DNA from: Conservatibacter flavescens
GTDB lineage: Bacteria > Pseudomonadota > Gammaproteobacteria > Enterobacterales > Pasteurellaceae
Direction: 5' to 3'
Length of the DNA: 45,365 bases
NCBI RefSeq assembly: GCF_002795425.1
Contig: NZ_PHHA01000038.1
Location: forward strand, 1 to 45,365
A program made the position numbers and the translations under genes. This document shows positions 34,889 through 45,345 of the stretch, one piece after another; the stretch's first letter is position 1, and every line of letters starts with the position of its first letter. The notes beneath the pieces are model-generated. The model was not told the origin of the DNA and searched no databases. It saw only the letters and a list, made by a program, of their open reading frames with translations.

Positions 34889-35332
34889 ATGAACGAAGCA
34901 GAATTTATGCCAATGGCGATTGAATTTGCCAAGAATCATACGTTAATGGTAACGGCTTGGGTTGCCGTATTTGTTATGGTTATTTATACCTTTGTAAAAA
35001 GTGCCACCAGTAAAGTCAAAGTTGTCACCAATCCAGAAATGACCGCGTTGATTAATAAAGAAGATGCGGTGATTGTGGATTTACGTAGTGTAGATGAATT
35101 TAAACGTGGCCATGTGATTGGCAGTGTACAATTAACGCCAAGTGATATTAAAAAGAAAAACATTGGGCAAATAGAACAGCATAAATCTTCACCTGTTGTA
35201 GTCGTTGACGCTAATGGTTTAGGTGCGGCAAATATCGGTGAAGAATTATTTAAGCAAGGCTTTAGCCGCGTTTATGCTCTGAAAGAAGGCATTGCGGGTT
35301 GGAGAAGTGCAAACTTACCTTTAGTGAAATAA
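34889..35332 (+). CDS. YibN-type membrane-anchored rhodanese-like protein
   Basis: A 147-residue protein: one N-terminal transmembrane helix (about 17-35), then SKVKVVTNPEMTALINKEDAVIVDLRSVDEFKRGHVIGS, split as VIVDLRSVDEFKRGHV, the rhodanese fold core. The active-site loop reads VVVVDANGLGA and has no catalytic Cys at the usual place, as in E. coli YibN, so sulfurtransfer is unlikely. I start at ATG 34889; the longer frame has an implausible N-terminus. It lies 21 bases upstream of secB, the same pairing as yibN-secB in E. coli. Confidence 0.88.
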   Translation: MNEAEFMPMAIEFAKNHTLMVTAWVAVFVMVIYTFVKSATSKVKVVTNPEMTALINKEDAVIVDLRSVDEFKRGHVIGSVQLTPSDIKKKNIGQIEQHKSSPVVVVDANGLGAANIGEELFKQGFSRVYALKEGIAGWRSANLPLVK

Positions 35333-35353
35333 TTGATTAAAAAGGAAAATACC

Positions 35354-35857
35354 ATGTCTGAAGAAAATCAAGTGGCAGCAGAAGAACAAGAAGTTCAAGC
35401 GGTGTTGCAGATTCAACGTATTTATATTAAAGATGTTTCATTTGAAGCACCCAATTTACCAACCATTTTTCAGCAAGAATGGAAGCCACAGCTTAAATTT
35501 GATTTAAGTACAGAAACTACAGCGTTAGCAGAAGATTTATATGAAATCTGTTTAAATGTTTCTGTTGAAACCACGTTGGAAGACTCGGGTGATTTGGCAT
35601 TTATTTGTGAAGTAAAACAGGCTGGTGTGTTTACGATTAGCGGTTTAGATGATATGCAAATGACTCATTGCTTAACATCAAAATGCCCAGAGATGCTATT
35701 CCCTTATGCACGTGAATTGGTATCAAGTTTAGTGAATCGTGGTACATTCCCGGCATTAAATCTTTCCCCTGTTAATTTTGATGCTTTGTTTATGGAATAT
35801 TTGCAACGTCAGCAAGAACAAGCAGCAGAAGCAGAAAGCAACAACGAAGTTCATTAA
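35354..35857 (+). CDS. secB: Protein-export chaperone SecB
   Basis: A 167-residue cytosolic chaperone that keeps precursor proteins unfolded and hands them to SecA. Family segments: [30 protein letters not shown] and [36 protein letters not shown] (key parts: [22 protein letters not shown]). ATG 35354 has AAAGGA about eight bases before it. Acts as a tetramer. Followed by a terminator and gpsA, the order common in gammaproteobacteria. Confidence 0.97.
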   Translation: MSEENQVAAEEQEVQAVLQIQRIYIKDVSFEAPNLPTIFQQEWKPQLKFDLSTETTALAEDLYEICLNVSVETTLEDSGDLAFICEVKQAGVFTISGLDDMQMTHCLTSKCPEMLFPYARELVSSLVNRGTFPALNLSPVNFDALFMEYLQRQQEQAAEAESNNEVH

Positions 35858-35864
35858 TCTTTGT

Positions 35865-35894
35865 TGGGGCAAGAATAGCTTGCCCCATTTCTTT
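35865..35894 (+). terminator. Terminator of secB
   Basis: Stem TGGGGCAAG/CTTGCCCCA with a five-base loop, then TTTCTTTC. It lies seven bases after the secB stop. Confidence 0.7.
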
Positions 35895-35933
35895 CATTGG
35901 TAACTTTGTCATATTTGTATATCGAGGTGAACC

Positions 35934-36950
35934 ATGTCGCATACTCATATCACAACATCACCCATTACTGTTTTAGGTGCAGGTTCTTATGGTTCAGCGC
36001 TGGCGATTGCTTTTTCACGTAATGGTTATCCTACTTATTTATGGGGACATGATCCGTTACATTGTGAACGGTTAAGTACCGAACGTCAGAATCGTCAATT
36101 TTTGCCAGATATTGCTTTTCCTGAATCTCTGAATATTGAGCCTGATTTAGGTAAAGCGATCCAATCAGCTCGTGATTTATTGATTGTTGTACCTAGCCAT
36201 GTATTTGGTGAAATTATTGCTAAAATTAAACCGCACTTACGGCCAGAACATCGCATTGTGTGGGCCACGAAAGGATTAGAGCGAGATACAGGGCGCTTAT
36301 TGCAAGAAGTGGTAGAGGAGCAACTGGGTAATCGTTATCCACTCGCGGTACTTTCAGGACCAACATTTGCAAAAGAACTCGCAGCCGGATTGCCAACCGC
36401 GATAGCGTTAGCTTCGCATAATGAGCAATTTGCGTTGGAATTACAAGCGCGTATTCATTGTAGCAAGCATTTTCGAGTTTATATTAATAATGATATGTTA
36501 GGTGTACAGCTTGGTGGCGCGATTAAGAATGTCATCGCTATTGGCGCAGGGATTTCTGATGGAATGGGGTTTGGCGCAAATGCAAGAACGGCTTTGATTA
36601 CTCGAGGAATTGCGGAGATAACTCGGTTGGGCGTTGCTTTAGGTGCCAATCCAAATACGTTTATGGGGATGTCAGGTCTGGGCGATTTAGTATTGACATG
36701 TACAGATAATCAATCGCGGAATCGTCGTTTTGGCATGATGTTAGGACAGGGGATTACGGCACAAACTGCGATGGACAATATTGGGCAGGTAGTTGAGGGC
36801 TATCACAATACTCGAGAAGCATATTTGTTGGCACAACGATACGGGATTGAAATGCCTATAACAGAACAAATATATCAAGTATTATTTTGTGGTAAGAATG
36901 CAAAAGAAGCCGCGGTTGCTTTATTGGGGCGAGAGAAAAAAGAGGAGTAA
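35934..36950 (+). CDS. gpsA: Glycerol-3-phosphate dehydrogenase [NAD(P)+]
   Basis: A 338-residue cytosolic enzyme reducing dihydroxyacetone phosphate to sn-glycerol 3-phosphate for phospholipid synthesis. The Rossmann motif [15 protein letters not shown] is near 14, and the catalytic Lys region [13 protein letters not shown] near 195 with the substrate loop [15 protein letters not shown] follow. It opposes the direction of glpABC in this window. AGGTG precedes the start. gpsA is followed two bases later by cysE, so the two are co-transcribed. Confidence 0.97.
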   Translation: MSHTHITTSPITVLGAGSYGSALAIAFSRNGYPTYLWGHDPLHCERLSTERQNRQFLPDIAFPESLNIEPDLGKAIQSARDLLIVVPSHVFGEIIAKIKPHLRPEHRIVWATKGLERDTGRLLQEVVEEQLGNRYPLAVLSGPTFAKELAAGLPTAIALASHNEQFALELQARIHCSKHFRVYINNDMLGVQLGGAIKNVIAIGAGISDGMGFGANARTALITRGIAEITRLGVALGANPNTFMGMSGLGDLVLTCTDNQSRNRRFGMMLGQGITAQTAMDNIGQVVEGYHNTREAYLLAQRYGIEMPITEQIYQVLFCGKNAKEAAVALLGREKKEE

Positions 36951-36952
36951 AT

Positions 36953-37759
36953 ATGCCAGCACAATTAGATGAAGTATGGCTGAATATTCGTGCAGAGGCG
37001 AAGCAATTGGTAGATAACGAGCCGATGTTGGCAAGTTTCTTTCATTCCACGATTCTGAAACACCAAGATTTAGGTGGCGCTTTGAGCTATATTTTGGCGA
37101 ATAAACTCGCGAATGCCATTATGCCGGCTATAGCATTGAAAGAAATTATTGAAGAAGCTTATGCGGCTAATCCTCAGATTATTGATAGTGCAGCCTGTGA
37201 TATTAGTGCAGTTCGTTTACGTGATCCTGCAGTGGATTTGTGGTCAACAGCATTACTTTATCTTAAAGGATTTCATGCCTTGCAAAGCTATCGGGTTACG
37301 CATTATTTATGGCATCAAGGGCGTAGAGCGTTAGCGATTTATCTACAAAATGAAATTTCAGTCGCGTTTGATGTCGATATTCACCCTGCGGCTAAAATTG
37401 GTTGTGGCATTATGTTTGATCATGCGACGGGGATTGTCGTGGGAGAAACCTCTGTGATTGAAAATGATGTTTCGATTTTACAAGGTGTTACCTTAGGGGG
37501 AACAGGGAAAGAAAGCGGTGATCGCCACCCGAAGATCCGTGAAGGGGTAATGATTGGCGCTGGCGCCAAAATTTTAGGGAATATTGAAGTTGGTAAGTAT
37601 GCTAAGATCGGGGCGAATTCCGTAGTATTACAAGCCGTACCAGAATATGCGACAGCGGCAGGTGTGCCTGCGCGGATAATTGGACATGATAAAGCAGCAA
37701 AACCTGCTTTTGATATGAATCAGTATTTTATTGAAACAGATGAAGCATTAAACATTTAG
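36953..37759 (+). CDS. cysE: Serine O-acetyltransferase CysE
   Basis: A 268-residue enzyme that makes O-acetylserine for cysteine synthesis. The N-terminal helical half is followed by left-handed beta-helix hexapeptides (DIHPAAKIGCGIMFDHATGIVVGE, key part DHATGIVVGE, then LQGVTLGGTGKESGDRHPKI, with the catalytic His in DRHPK). The C-terminus ends in Ile (EALNI), the tail that binds cysteine synthase and feedback sites. AGGAG precedes ATG 36953. Co-transcribed with gpsA. Confidence 0.97.
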   Translation: MPAQLDEVWLNIRAEAKQLVDNEPMLASFFHSTILKHQDLGGALSYILANKLANAIMPAIALKEIIEEAYAANPQIIDSAACDISAVRLRDPAVDLWSTALLYLKGFHALQSYRVTHYLWHQGRRALAIYLQNEISVAFDVDIHPAAKIGCGIMFDHATGIVVGETSVIENDVSILQGVTLGGTGKESGDRHPKIREGVMIGAGAKILGNIEVGKYAKIGANSVVLQAVPEYATAAGVPARIIGHDKAAKPAFDMNQYFIETDEALNI

Positions 37760-37767
37760 GAATATCA

Positions 37768-38655
37768 ATGACAAATCAGCTATACGAAGCCGATAACGAC
37801 AAATTATATCGTTACCTTTTTAAAAACCGTGCAGTACGTGGTGAATGGGTACGCTTAAATCAGAGTTTTTGTGAGACCTTAAATACGCATCAATACCCAA
37901 TAGCGGTGCGCAATTTATTGGGGGAAATGCTGGTTGCAACCAGTTTATTAACCGCAACGTTAAAATTTGAAGGTAATATAACTGTTCAGATTCAGGGAGA
38001 TGGGCCATTAAAATTAGCGTTAGTTAATGGATCAGATACTCAGCAAATGCGCGCATTGGCTCGTTTGCAAGGTGATATTCCTGATGATATGACACTTGCC
38101 GAGATGGTGGGGAAAGGTGTATTGGTGATTTCCATTATTCCAACAGAAGGTGAGCGTTATCAAGGGGTTATCGGATTAGATAAACCGACAGTAACAGAAT
38201 GTTTGGAAGATTATTTTGTTCGTTCAGAGCAGTTACAAACACAATTATTAATCCGCACTGGAGAATATGAAGGCAAGCCTGTTGCAGCAGGTATGCTAGT
38301 GCAGATTATGCCAGATGGTTCAGGTTCTGCTGAAGATTTTGAGCATTTAGCAACCTTAACTTCAACCGTTAAGGATGAAGAAATTTTTGGCCTTAGTGCG
38401 GAAGAGTTATTATTTCGTTTATATCATGAAGAAACAGTGGAGATTTTTAGCCCTCAAACGGTGACTTTTCACTGTGGTTGTTCGAAAGAGCGGTCCGGTT
38501 CGGCATTATTATTGCTCTCGGAGCAAGAAATAGATGATATCTTAGCTGAACATAAAGGCAGCATAGATATGCAATGTGAGTGTTGTGGGACCCATTATTT
38601 TTTTGATAAAACCGCAATTAATCAATTAAAAACTGAATATCAGTCATTAAAATAA
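37768..38655 (+). CDS. hslO: Redox-regulated chaperone Hsp33
   Basis: A 295-residue chaperone activated by oxidation. The C-terminal zinc redox switch is CGC at 236-238 and CECC at 270-273 (CxC and CxxC). The N-terminal substrate-binding part has GNITVQIQGDGPLKLALV. When reduced the four Cys hold zinc; oxidative stress and heat release it and unfold the switch. It lies nine bases after cysE and 12 before glmU. Confidence 0.96.
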   Translation: MTNQLYEADNDKLYRYLFKNRAVRGEWVRLNQSFCETLNTHQYPIAVRNLLGEMLVATSLLTATLKFEGNITVQIQGDGPLKLALVNGSDTQQMRALARLQGDIPDDMTLAEMVGKGVLVISIIPTEGERYQGVIGLDKPTVTECLEDYFVRSEQLQTQLLIRTGEYEGKPVAAGMLVQIMPDGSGSAEDFEHLATLTSTVKDEEIFGLSAEELLFRLYHEETVEIFSPQTVTFHCGCSKERSGSALLLLSEQEIDDILAEHKGSIDMQCECCGTHYFFDKTAINQLKTEYQSLK

Positions 38656-38666
38656 AGAGATAAATT

Positions 38667-40037
38667 ATGTCAAATAAAGCCTTGAGTGTTGTTATCCTTG
38701 CCGCAGGGAAAGGAACTCGTATGTATTCAGACTTGCCAAAAGTACTACATCAAGTCGCAGGTAAGCCGATGGTTAAACATGTTATTGATACAGCAAAAAA
38801 TTTGAATGCTGAAAACATTCATTTGATTTATGGGCATGGTGGCGATGTCATGCAGGCGCATTTGAAAGATGAGCCGGTTAATTGGATATATCAAGCTGAG
38901 CAGCTAGGTACGGGGCATGCAATGCAACAAGCTTCACCATTTTTTAATGATGACGAAAATATTGTGATGTTATATGGTGATACGCCACTGATTACTCAGG
39001 AAACATTGGAACAATTGATAGCGGCTAAACCGGATAATGGTATCGCATTGTTAACTGTCGTGCTTGATAACCCAACAGGTTACGGTCGAATTATCCGCGA
39101 AAATGGCTCTGTGGTGGCTATCGTGGAGCAGAAAGATGCTAACCCTGAACAATTACAAATTAATGAAGTGAATACTGGTGTCATGGTGTCTGATGGCGCG
39201 AGTTTCAAAAAATGGCTCGCTCGTTTAGATAATAATAATGCACAAGGCGAGTATTATATGACTGATGTCGTTGGTTTCGCGAATCAAGATGGCTGCCAAG
39301 TTGTTGCCGTACAAGCTTCGGATAGAATGGAAGTTGAAGGTGCAAATAATAGACTGCAATTAGCTGGATTAGAACGGTATTATCAACGTAAGCAGGCGAA
39401 AAATTTGTTGTTAGCAGGTGTGATGTTGCGTGATCCAGAGCGATTTGATCTGCGCGGTGAACTTGAGCATGGCAAAGATGTTGAAATCGATGTAAATGTT
39501 GTCATTGAGGGGAAAGTTTGCTTAGGTAATCACGTCAGCATTGGGGCGGGTTGTGTGTTGAAAAACTGTCAAATTGCGGATAATGTGGAAATTAAACCTT
39601 ATTCCGTAATTGAAAATGCCGTAATTGGAGAGAAGGCTATTATTGGTCCTTTCTCACGCTTACGTCCAGGCGCAGAACTTGCAGCAGAAACCCATGTCGG
39701 GAACTTTGTCGAAATCAAAAAAGCGGTTATTGGTAAAGGTTCAAAAGTGAATCATTTAACTTATATTGGTGATGCTGAAGTGGGCGCTAATTGTAATATT
39801 GGTGCAGGCGTGATCACCTGTAATTATGATGGGGCGAATAAGTTTAAAACTATTGTGGGGGATAATGTGTTTGTCGGGTCCGATACGCAATTGATTGCAC
39901 CTATTACCGTTGCAGATGGCGCAACAATTGGTGCTGGTACCACCTTGACCAAAGATGTGGAGGCAAATGAATTAGTCATAAGTCGAGTACCACAACGCCA
40001 TATTCAAGATTGGCAACGTCCAACTAAAAAAGCTTAG
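38667..40037 (+). CDS. glmU: Bifunctional GlmU (N-acetylglucosamine-1-P uridyltransferase / glucosamine-1-P acetyltransferase)
   Basis: A 456-residue enzyme (456 in E. coli) making UDP-GlcNAc. The N-terminal pyrophosphorylase domain has [18 protein letters not shown] and YGDTPLI. From about residue 250 a left-handed beta-helix carries hexapeptides and the acetyltransferase active-site region [20 protein letters not shown]. It supplies precursor for peptidoglycan and lipopolysaccharide. A perfect hairpin ends the gene. Confidence 0.98.
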   Translation: MSNKALSVVILAAGKGTRMYSDLPKVLHQVAGKPMVKHVIDTAKNLNAENIHLIYGHGGDVMQAHLKDEPVNWIYQAEQLGTGHAMQQASPFFNDDENIVMLYGDTPLITQETLEQLIAAKPDNGIALLTVVLDNPTGYGRIIRENGSVVAIVEQKDANPEQLQINEVNTGVMVSDGASFKKWLARLDNNNAQGEYYMTDVVGFANQDGCQVVAVQASDRMEVEGANNRLQLAGLERYYQRKQAKNLLLAGVMLRDPERFDLRGELEHGKDVEIDVNVVIEGKVCLGNHVSIGAGCVLKNCQIADNVEIKPYSVIENAVIGEKAIIGPFSRLRPGAELAAETHVGNFVEIKKAVIGKGSKVNHLTYIGDAEVGANCNIGAGVITCNYDGANKFKTIVGDNVFVGSDTQLIAPITVADGATIGAGTTLTKDVEANELVISRVPQRHIQDWQRPTKKA

Positions 40038-40046
40038 TCACAGCAT

Positions 40047-40075
40047 ATAGGCATAGCGAACTTTGCTATGCCTAT
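40047..40075. terminator. Terminator between convergent glmU and aroE
   Basis: Perfect 11-bp stem ATAGGCATAGC/GCTATGCCTAT with a seven-base loop, ten bases after glmU and a similar distance from aroE; serves both directions. Short T's follow on the plus strand. Confidence 0.7.
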
Positions 40076-40084
40076 TGCGTTTAA

Positions 40085-41434
<1,350 letters not shown>

Positions 41435-41438
<4 letters not shown>

Positions 41439-41974
41439 AGGTGATTGAAAAGATGCTTACACTGTTTGTTAACGCATTGATATACTGCCGCTTTTTTCTC
41501 AACGCAAACCGGACACTTGCATTGTGGACAGGTAATCGAGAAAGGCTGGCTAGGGAGTGTGAATTTACATTTGGGATAGTGATCGCAACCATAAAAGATT
41601 TTGCCCTGCCGTCCTCTACGGGGAACAAGCAGACCTTGGCGACAATCAGGACAGGTAATTTCTTTTGGGATTGCTTGTTCAGTTGGGGTGTCATGTACAA
41701 TAAAGTGGCAATGAGGATAGCCCGAGCAACCAATAAACATACCGAAATGACCTTGTCGTAGCACCAGTAACTGTCCACATTCAGGGCATAATTCAGTTAA
41801 TGGTTTAATAATTTTGCTTTCATGTGGTGTTTGTAGCGGTTGTAAATAATTACACTTAGGATAAGCAGAACAGCCGAAAAATAATCCTTTTTTGCCCTGC
41901 TTTAATTGCAATATTTCACCACACTGTGGGCAGTGTTTTTCATGCTTGGTTGGGGTAAAAAGGGTTTGGCTCAT
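41435..41974 (-). CDS. Topoisomerase-type C4 zinc-finger protein
   Basis: A 179-residue protein composed of four topoisomerase I-like zinc ribbons. Each has two Cys pairs: [48 protein letters not shown], and [16 protein letters not shown]. It lacks the topoisomerase catalytic domain. Related to E. coli YrdD, found in the same place between dprA and tsaC. These ribbons bind single-stranded DNA in topoisomerase I; a role here is inferred. Start ATG 41974 follows AGGAAAT. Confidence 0.92.
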
Positions 41975-42003
41975 GATTTCCTCGTTGGCTTATTTTTATC
42001 ATA

Positions 42004-43134
42004 TTAACATCTTTTATATTTTCCCTCTACATTCATGATGAGATCTTGTAGTTCTAATGCTAATAACTGAATAAGGAGTTGATCTACAGGTAAACCGGAA
42101 AGGGTACTGAGTTCATCAATGTTGAGCCCTTCATGTCCAATATGGGCGAATAATTCAGGATAATCCGGGGTGATATCGGGAGGTCGGTGAGATGGAGCGG
42201 GTTGTGACTGTGACAAGTGACTTGATTTTACTGGTTGATAAGCAATGGGACTAAACCAGTAAGATTGAACATTAGAAAGATTTTCGATGATATCTTGAAT
42301 ATTTTCGACTAGCATTGCCCCTTCTTTGATCAGTTTATGGCAGCCTTGACTGAACTGATTTTGAATATTGCCAGGTAGAGCGAAAATATCGCGGTTTTGC
42401 TCAAGGGCATAGCGTGCAGTGATGAGTGAACCACTTTTCTCAGTGGCTTCAATGACCAGTGTCGCGAGAGACAACCCACTGATAATACGATTACGACGAG
42501 GAAAATTTTCTGCCACAGGTGGTTGTTCGGGGAAGAATTCTGAAACCAACGCCCCTTGATTCTCCAGTATTTTTTGTGCCAGTTGACGATGTCTAGCTGG
42601 ATAGATTTTTTCTAATCCATTCCCTAAAACACCAATGGTTTGTCCTTGTATCTCGACAGTTGCTTGATGGGCAAAACCATCAATCCCAAGAGCTAACCCA
42701 CTAGTAATTACAAAACCGGCGCCAGATAATTCTGAGGCGAAATATTTTGCCCAATATTCTCCATAGCTAGAACAATAACGGCTGCCAACAATCGCAATTT
42801 GCGGTTGTGATAATACTTGTGGGCTGCCTTTTACAAAAAGTAGAGGTGGCGCTCCATCAATTTGTTTGAGTAAATAAGGATATTCTTTTTGAAAATAATG
42901 AATTAGATGATTTCCCTCTTTACTTGCCCAATCAATAGCCGGATCAATATATTGCCAGTTGGGTGTAAACCAGGCTTGAATCTGTACATGATTCCAGCCT
43001 AATTGCTGTAATGCTTCGGCATCATAGTCTAATAAAATTTCGGGGGAAACATGTGTCAATAAGCGTTGAATTCTCTGGGCTCCGAATTTTGGAATTTGTT
43101 GTAAGCGTAGTAAAACCTCTAAATTTTTATCCAT
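42004..43134 (-). CDS. dprA: DNA processing protein DprA
   Basis: A 376-residue protein that binds incoming single-stranded DNA in transformation and loads RecA. The extended Rossmann domain shows IAIVGSRYCSSYG, VITSGLALGIDGFAH, SEFFPEQPPVAENFPRRNRI (key part FPRRNRIISG), GSLITARYALEQ and ALPGNI. A C-terminal winged-helix DML1-like domain follows a linker. An uptake signal lies just upstream of the ATG. The CRP-S-like site at 43220-43241 fits the competence regulon. Confidence 0.97.
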   Translation of the reverse strand: MDKNLEVLLRLQQIPKFGAQRIQRLLTHVSPEILLDYDAEALQQLGWNHVQIQAWFTPNWQYIDPAIDWASKEGNHLIHYFQKEYPYLLKQIDGAPPLLFVKGSPQVLSQPQIAIVGSRYCSSYGEYWAKYFASELSGAGFVITSGLALGIDGFAHQATVEIQGQTIGVLGNGLEKIYPARHRQLAQKILENQGALVSEFFPEQPPVAENFPRRNRIISGLSLATLVIEATEKSGSLITARYALEQNRDIFALPGNIQNQFSQGCHKLIKEGAMLVENIQDIIENLSNVQSYWFSPIAYQPVKSSHLSQSQPAPSHRPPDITPDYPELFAHIGHEGLNIDELSTLSGLPVDQLLIQLLALELQDLIMNVEGKYKRC

Positions 43135-43219
43135 AAAGTCACCGCACTTTGGTCAAAATAATATAAAGCCTAAATGCTGTGATAGAAAAAAGCGAATAGG
43201 ATAGTGAAAAATGATCGTA

Positions 43220-43241
43220 TTTTGGAAAGTGGATCGCAAAA
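43220..43241 (-). promoter_or_regulatory. CRP-S-like site upstream of dprA
   Basis: TTTTGGAAAGTGGATCGCAA with a further AA: the GATCGCAAAA half is perfect for the Pasteurellaceae CRP-S consensus, and the left half begins TTTTG. Centre about 96 bases from the dprA start, as for comF. Confidence 0.55.
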
Positions 43242-43496
43242 TTAGAAAAAATATTGATGATTTTTGCATTTTTTGTAGGTGCTAGAAAAGTTGTGGAGAG
43301 CGTTTTTAAAGTGTTGTTCTTTCTATTTTTTAGCTGATAACTCGGTAATTTTAATTTTATGTGAATGTTTATGCTTGTTTTTAGCTATTGGTGTAGATAA
43401 AAATATTGTTGCGAGAATGTATTTTCATTATTTGACAAGATTTTATATTCGTTTATATTTCGAGATCTTTATTCTTTATTTTAACAGGAGCGTAAC
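43242..43496 (+). promoter_or_regulatory. AT-rich leader before the NSS transporter gene
   Basis: A stretch of about 250 bases without a credible gene; it is T-rich. TTGACA at 43433-43438 could be a -35 box, with TATATT at 43456-43461 as the -10 box, 17 bases apart. This would begin the transcript about 28 bases before the ATG. AGGAG lies at 43486-43490. Confidence 0.4.
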
Positions 43497-45005
43497 ATGT
43501 CAGGTAAATCTGTCCGTGAAACGTTTGCAGGGCGTAAAGCCTTTATTATTGCCGCAATTGGTTCTGCGGTAGGATTGGGAAATATTTGGCGTTTTCCTTA
43601 TACCACCTATGAAAATGGTGGTGGTGCATTTATTATTCCTTATATTGTGGCACTATTAACGGCAGGTATTCCATTGTTGTTTTTAGATTATGCTATAGGC
43701 CATCGTCATCGTGGTGGTGCGCCATTGTCTTATCGCCGTTTTAATAAACACTTTGAAGTGTTTGGCTGGTGGCAGGTTATGGTTAATGTCATTATCGGTG
43801 TCTATTACGCGGTTGTATTAGGTTGGGCAGCGACATATACCTATTTTTCATTTTCAAATGCTTGGGGTGATAAACCAATTGACTTCTTTGTCGGCGAATT
43901 TTTAAAAATGGGTGATATTGCTAATGGCGTAAGTTTTGAATTCGTTGGTATGGTTGTTGGACCGTTGATCGCGGTATGGCTTGTTGCTTTAGGGGTTCTC
44001 GCGCTAGGAATTCAAAAAGGTATTTCTAAATCATCTAATATATTAATGCCTGTGTTGGTAATAATGTTTGTTGTTTTGGTCGTATTTTCTTTGTTTTTAC
44101 CAGGCGCAGCCAAAGGTTTAGATGCATTATTTACGCCTAACTGGGAAAAACTGGCGGATCCAAGTGTATGGATTGCAGCCTATGGACAGATTTTCTTCTC
44201 CCTTTCCATTTGTTTTGGGATTATGATTACTTATTCCTCTTATTTGAAAAAGGATTCTGATCTGACGGGTTCTGGCTTAGTTGTTGGATTTGCTAATAGC
44301 TCTTTTGAAGTGTTGGCGGGTATTGGTGTATTTGCCGCTTTAGGGTTTATGGCTGCAGCGGCAGGACAGGAAGTAAGTGAAGTTGCGAAAGGTGGAATAG
44401 GTTTAGCATTTTTTGCATTCCCAACAATTATCAATGAGGCGCCATTTGGTAATGTACTTGGTGTATTATTCTTTGGCTCACTCACTTTTGCAGCACTGAC
44501 ATCATTTATTTCTGTCATTGAAGTTATTATCTCAGCAGTTCAAGATAAATTAAGCATGGGACGTGTTCAGTCCACGTTGGTTGTTGGCGTTCCAATGATG
44601 GTTATCTCAGTCTTTTTATTCGGAACAACAACAGGTTTACCAATGCTTGATGTCATGGATAAATTCGTCAATTATTTTGGTATTGTTGCTGTGGCATTTG
44701 CTTCTTTAATTGTGATTGTTGCAAACGAAAAATTAGGCTTATTGGGCGATCATATTAATAAAACGTCTTCATTTAAAGTCGGTTTTATCTGGCGTTTTTG
44801 TATTGTGGTGACAACAGGTATTCTTGCTTTCATGCTATTTAGTGAAGGAGCAAAAGTCTTTAAAGAAGGCTATGAAGGTTATCCAAGTTGGTTTGTGAAT
44901 ACTTTCGGATGGGGAATGGCCATTGGACTAATTGTTGTGTCTATATTACTTTCTCGTTTGAAGTGGAAAAATGAGCCAGCAGATAGTATCGCGGAGGAAA
45001 AATAA
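43497..45005 (+). CDS. Sodium-dependent transporter of the NSS (SNF) family
   Basis: A 502-residue symporter with twelve transmembrane helices. TM1 holds the sodium/substrate unwound region [24 protein letters not shown], cited in parts: [10 protein letters not shown] and NGGGAF. NSS bacterial members carry amino acids (for example tyrosine, tryptophan or methionine/alanine) with Na+. It is paired with a MetS-like small protein overlapping by nothing but one base gap, which points to the MetP/MetS methionine-alanine type. AGGAG is seven bases before the ATG. Confidence 0.93.
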   Translation: MSGKSVRETFAGRKAFIIAAIGSAVGLGNIWRFPYTTYENGGGAFIIPYIVALLTAGIPLLFLDYAIGHRHRGGAPLSYRRFNKHFEVFGWWQVMVNVIIGVYYAVVLGWAATYTYFSFSNAWGDKPIDFFVGEFLKMGDIANGVSFEFVGMVVGPLIAVWLVALGVLALGIQKGISKSSNILMPVLVIMFVVLVVFSLFLPGAAKGLDALFTPNWEKLADPSVWIAAYGQIFFSLSICFGIMITYSSYLKKDSDLTGSGLVVGFANSSFEVLAGIGVFAALGFMAAAAGQEVSEVAKGGIGLAFFAFPTIINEAPFGNVLGVLFFGSLTFAALTSFISVIEVIISAVQDKLSMGRVQSTLVVGVPMMVISVFLFGTTTGLPMLDVMDKFVNYFGIVAVAFASLIVIVANEKLGLLGDHINKTSSFKVGFIWRFCIVVTTGILAFMLFSEGAKVFKEGYEGYPSWFVNTFGWGMAIGLIVVSILLSRLKWKNEPADSIAEEK

Positions 45006-45098
45006 ATGAGTACAGTCGCAATTGTTATGATGGTGATTGCCTTAGTTATCATTTGGGGCGGATTAATTTATTCTATAAAACGTTTACCAAAAGAGTAA
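45006..45098 (+). CDS. metS: MetS-like small subunit of the NSS transporter
   Basis: A 30-residue, single-helix protein (starts MSTVAIVMMVIALVIIWGG and ends KRLPKE), encoded directly after the NSS stop. It matches the methionine/alanine import NSS small-subunit family, in which the small hydrophobic subunit is essential for transport of the partner. AGGA in the end of the NSS gene (GGAGGAAAA) is its ribosome site. Too short for ORF finders, so easily missed. Confidence 0.85.
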   Translation: MSTVAIVMMVIALVIIWGGLIYSIKRLPKE

Positions 45099-45104
45099 TC
45101 ACGC

Positions 45105-45145
45105 TACCGCATTTTGTTATGTAGAGCAAAGTGCGGTATTTTTTT
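45105..45145 (+). terminator. Terminator made of an inverted uptake-signal pair
   Basis: ACCGCATTTTG (45106-45116) and CAAAGTGCGGT (45127-45137) form an 11-bp stem with one mismatch, followed by seven T's. The right arm is a full uptake signal. It ends the NSS-metS transcript. Confidence 0.8.
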
Positions 45146-45217
45146 GAGGATTTCTGCTGGGTATTGCTGATTAAATAGACATTTAATCAAAAAGCGGAAA
45201 AAATTTCAAAAAAGGGG

Positions 45218-45245
45218 TTGCATTGATTTTGTATTTATCTATAAT
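45218..45245 (+). promoter_or_regulatory. Strong promoter of an rRNA operon
   Basis: TTGCAT and TATAAT separated by 16 bases, an A-rich stretch upstream (UP-element-like, 45185-45212) and a GC-rich discriminator ACGCCCC after the -10 box, the form of a growth-rate-regulated rrn promoter. Confidence 0.7.
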
Positions 45246-45253
45246 ACGCCCCA

Positions 45254-45296
45254 CACAACGACGCGCTGTTGTGAATGAGATTAGCGGTGCGTCGTT
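45254..45296 (+). other. rRNA leader with two mutually exclusive hairpins
   Basis: The arm CACAAC (45254-45259) can pair with GTTGTG (45268-45273). Alternatively AACGACGC (45257-45264) pairs with GCGTCGTT (45289-45296), which is followed by TTATTTT. The two share bases and cannot form together. Confidence 0.5.
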
Positions 45297-45345
45297 TTAT
45301 TTTCGCTTAAATTCTAGGGTTGTTTTATTTTAGGGTTAAGCAATG

